Part shown: piece after piece, positions 62,152 to 64,000 of the stretch
Layout of the letters: every line of letters starts with the position of its first letter
Position numbering within the stretch: position 1 is the first letter of the stretch
Assembly (NCBI RefSeq): GCF_024171785.1
Contig: NZ_JAMTCK010000001.1
Span: 124,134 to 188,133, forward strand
Source of the DNA: Goodfellowiella coeruleoviolacea
GTDB lineage: Bacteria > Actinomycetota > Actinomycetes > Mycobacteriales > Pseudonocardiaceae
Length of the DNA: 64,000 nt
Direction: 5' to 3'
Notes under the pieces: generated by a model
Databases searched by the model: none
What the model saw: the letters and a program-made list of their open reading frames with translations, nothing else
What the model was told of the DNA's origin: nothing
Program-made: the position numbers and the translations under genes

Positions 62152-63207
62152 CTACTTCTTGTCGAGCAGCGCGAGCTTCTCGTCGATCTGCGGCAGGTAG
62201 CGGTCGATCACCCAGGGCACGGTCAGCGGGTTGATCATCGAGGAGGCGGTCACGAACGGGTTGTCGTCGCTGGCCACGACCGCGCCCTTGGCGACCGCGG
62301 GAATGGCCGCGTACAGCGGCTGGGCCTCGATCTCCCGGCGGGTCTGCGCGTCGGTGTAGAAGGTGAAGATCAGCTCGCTGTTGCGCAGTTCCTCGGCCTT
62401 CTCCAGGCCGATCAGCGCGGAGTCGGTGCCCTCGGTCTCCGGGAAGGTCTCCACCACCGGGTCGACCTTGAGCCCCAGCTTCGCGACCATGGCCACGCGC
62501 TGTTCGGTGGGCAGGAAGACGCCGAGGGTGCCCGGCCCGTTGGTGTAGATGTAGGAGAAGGTGTGCTGCGGGTAGTTCGGCCGGGACGCAGCCGCGTCGG
62601 CGAACCGCTGGTTGATCTGGTCGATCAGGCCCTGGGCCTGGCTCGGCTTGCCCAGCGCCCTGCCGATGATCTTGATCTGCTCGTCCCAGTCGGTGCTCCA
62701 CGCCTTGCCCGGGTAGGCGACCGTCGGCGCGATGCCGCTCAGCACGTCGTACTGCTCCTGGGTGATGCCCGACCACGGCGCCAGGATCACGTCGGGGTCC
62801 AGTTCGAGGATCGCCTCGACGTCGAGCGTGTCCCCACCGGCGAACTGCTTGGGCAGCTCGGCGCCCGCCTTGGTCACCGCCTCGTGGATCCACGGCAGGT
62901 AGCCGGTCGAGTCACTGCCCCACTCGTACTTCTCGATGCCCACCGGGATCTGCCCCAACGCGATCGCGGTCTCGGCGGAGCCCTGCCCCAGCGTGACCAC
63001 GCGCTGCGGCGCCGCCGGGATGGTCGCGGTGCCCAGCGCGCTCTCCACCGTGACGGGGAAGACCCCGTCGGCGGCGGCCGCACTGGGCGCGCTGCTGGTG
63101 CTCCCGCCGTCCGACTGCTCCGCCGCGCATCCGGTGATTCCCAGGGCGACCAGGGCGACCACCGCGCCGAGGACCCGACGGCGGCCGTAGTGCAGGGCTG
63201 ACTTCAT
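62152..63207 (-). CDS. Ferric-siderophore-binding lipoprotein (FecB/FepB type)
   Basis: 351 residues from ATG at 63207 (a GTG one codon earlier is possible). The signal peptide ends in a lipobox (LGITGCAAEQ, Cys near residue 28), so the mature protein is lipid-anchored outside the membrane. The class-III binding-protein fold is seen in PAAPQRVVTLGQGSAETAIALG near 66-87, LDVEAILELDPDVILAPW near 128-145 and FVTASSMINPLTVPWVIDRY near 315-334. It captures a ferric siderophore for the two permeases and the ATPase downstream, giving a complete importer. An iron box lies 127 bp upstream. Whether it binds the peptide siderophore of the NRPS locus or a xenosiderophore is open. Confidence 0.95.
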   Translation of the reverse strand: MKSALHYGRRRVLGAVVALVALGITGCAAEQSDGGSTSSAPSAAAADGVFPVTVESALGTATIPAAPQRVVTLGQGSAETAIALGQIPVGIEKYEWGSDSTGYLPWIHEAVTKAGAELPKQFAGGDTLDVEAILELDPDVILAPWSGITQEQYDVLSGIAPTVAYPGKAWSTDWDEQIKIIGRALGKPSQAQGLIDQINQRFADAAASRPNYPQHTFSYIYTNGPGTLGVFLPTEQRVAMVAKLGLKVDPVVETFPETEGTDSALIGLEKAEELRNSELIFTFYTDAQTRREIEAQPLYAAIPAVAKGAVVASDDNPFVTASSMINPLTVPWVIDRYLPQIDEKLALLDKK

Positions 63208-63333
63208 CACGTTCGACTTTCGTTGTTGTCAGGCCGACCACGCGGGAGTCAGGTGTGGTGACCGGCCTTGGGAGCACGAGGGCCGTTCGGCCAGCTCTCC
63301 AGGGATGTCCACGAAGAGCCAGCTCAGCGGCAC

Positions 63334-63352
63334 GAAGGGCAGCCTAACCTGA
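63334..63352 (-). promoter_or_regulatory. Iron box upstream of the siderophore importer operon
   Basis: On the minus strand TCAGGTTAGGCTGCCCTTC matches the recalled IdeR/DmdR consensus at about 14 of 19 positions; the core AGGTTAGGCT is perfect and one half-site is weak. It is in the right position to repress the binding-protein operon under iron-rich conditions. Confidence 0.7.
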
Positions 63353-63936
63353 GTTGCACGATCTTCAAAGACCCGACCGAGGACAGTGGTGCGCCGCACG
63401 ATCGTCGACGACCACCGGTCGCCGACGACCGGCCCGGCGACAGACCCGGTGGCAGCCGGTTCGTCGGGTAAGGTGCGAGGCGGTAGGACGTGACCAGGGA
63501 GTGGATGGCGTGCGCGGGAACTCACCGGGCCCGGTGGCCAGGCGGGATGTGACGGTCGTGTCACTTCCCGGCTTCGCCGCGACCACCCGGCCGGTCCCCT
63601 GCTCCGCCGGGGACGCGCCCTGGTCGGCGAGCGGCCCCGGCCTCGCCGGCTGGCCGACCCACGCCCCCTACAACCGGCTCGCCTCGGGCTGCCGCCCACC
63701 GGGCTGCCGCGCTCCCGCCCGCCGGGTGCGTGGCCGCCGCGTCCGCTACGTGATCGGCGACGAGCCCGGCCAGGTCAACGGCATGCGATGGCACGGCCCG
63801 CGCCGCTGACGCACCCTGCCTGCCCCGGGACTCCCGTCACCGGGCGCTGACGGGCGGCGGTGCGGCACGCGGCTGTCCGCGACCACCAGTCAGCCCGACT
63901 CCGGGGCCGTGCCGTGCCCCGGTCAGGAGCCATCAC
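63353..63936. other. Region without a gene I can support
   Basis: About 580 bp between the iron box and the gene starting at the right edge. An open frame on the plus strand (for example from GTG 63511 to TGA 63809) encodes about 100 residues rich in Arg, Pro and Gly with a few Cys. I see no known domain and only weak start signals, so I treat it as probably non-coding. Confidence 0.3.
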
Positions 63937-64000
63937 ATGCCAGGTGAGTTCTTCTTCCCCGACACCGAGGGGCAGCTTCCCGACACCGGGGGCTACTTCG
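63937..64000 (+). CDS. Start of an unidentified gene, cut by the window edge
   Basis: An ATG at 63937 with AGGAG seven bases upstream begins a frame reading MPGEFFFPDTEGQLPDTGGYF to the edge. Only 21 residues are visible. The DTEG/DTGG near-repeat is notable, but the product cannot be identified. Confidence 0.5.
   Translation, partial: MPGEFFFPDTEGQLPDTGGYF

Noticed and set aside
63354-63809. Plus-strand frame of about 150 codons upstream of the right-edge gene.
   Set aside because: It starts at the iron box, has no domain, and its composition is that of random high-GC sequence. A shorter version from 63511 cannot be excluded.

Overview
This 64 kb window is very GC-rich, about 73% by eye. 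Third codon positions are strongly G/C, GTG starts and 4-base stop/start overlaps are common, iron boxes are of the IdeR/DmdR type, and one oxidase has a twin-arginine leader. Together these point to a filamentous actinomycete; the gene mix suggests the Pseudonocardiales (Saccharothrix, Lentzea, Amycolatopsis relatives), but that placement is inference. No rRNA, tRNA, CRISPR array or insertion sequence was seen.

Positions 1-40653 form a peptide siderophore locus. Three consecutive nonribosomal peptide synthetase (NRPS) genes on the minus strand (32149->13352, 13355->5352, 5355->left edge) overlap by GTGA and carry matching docking tails and heads, so they should work in series. Nine modules are visible. 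The first begins with an EntF-like starter condensation domain, which normally accepts an aryl cap such as 2,3-dihydroxybenzoate. Specificity codes read by hand suggest Gly - ? - Val-like - D-? - D-? - Thr - D-Ser - ? - (edge). The third gene has an in-frame TGA inside its second condensation domain. Upstream in the same direction lie a Tat-exported multicopper oxidase and an MbtH protein behind a near-perfect iron box, two FecCD permeases, a siderophore-interacting reductase behind a second iron box, and an ornithine N-hydroxylase. A hydroxyornithine formyltransferase is divergent across a third iron box. The expected product is an iron-repressed siderophore with (formyl-)hydroxyornithine and perhaps a catechol. 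Aryl-acid genes, a thioesterase and the end of the assembly line are not in the window.

Positions 40654-51625 hold unrelated accessory genes. These are a secreted SdrD_B-repeat protein, a chlorophyllase-like alpha/beta hydrolase, a cysteine hydrolase divergent from an AraC-type regulator, a GH11 xylanase with palindromic upstream elements, an AbgT/M20 pair for aminobenzoyl-glutamate-type substrates under a divergent double Lrp regulator, and a second, damaged Lrp-like gene joined to a transporter remnant.

Positions 51600-59167 hold a small operon (MFS exporter, flavin monooxygenase, and a tandem PanD-like protein lacking the normal self-cleavage residues) divergent from an ArsR-type regulator. 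An isonitrile-hydratase-like DJ-1 protein with a large palindrome, a MarR regulator, and a GNAT/TetR divergent pair with a perfect 11-bp-arm operator follow.

Positions 59198-63352 encode a complete siderophore ABC importer (lipoprotein, two permeases, ATPase) behind a fourth iron box. It could supply the binding protein and ATPase missing beside the first permease pair. A gene of unknown function starts at the right edge.
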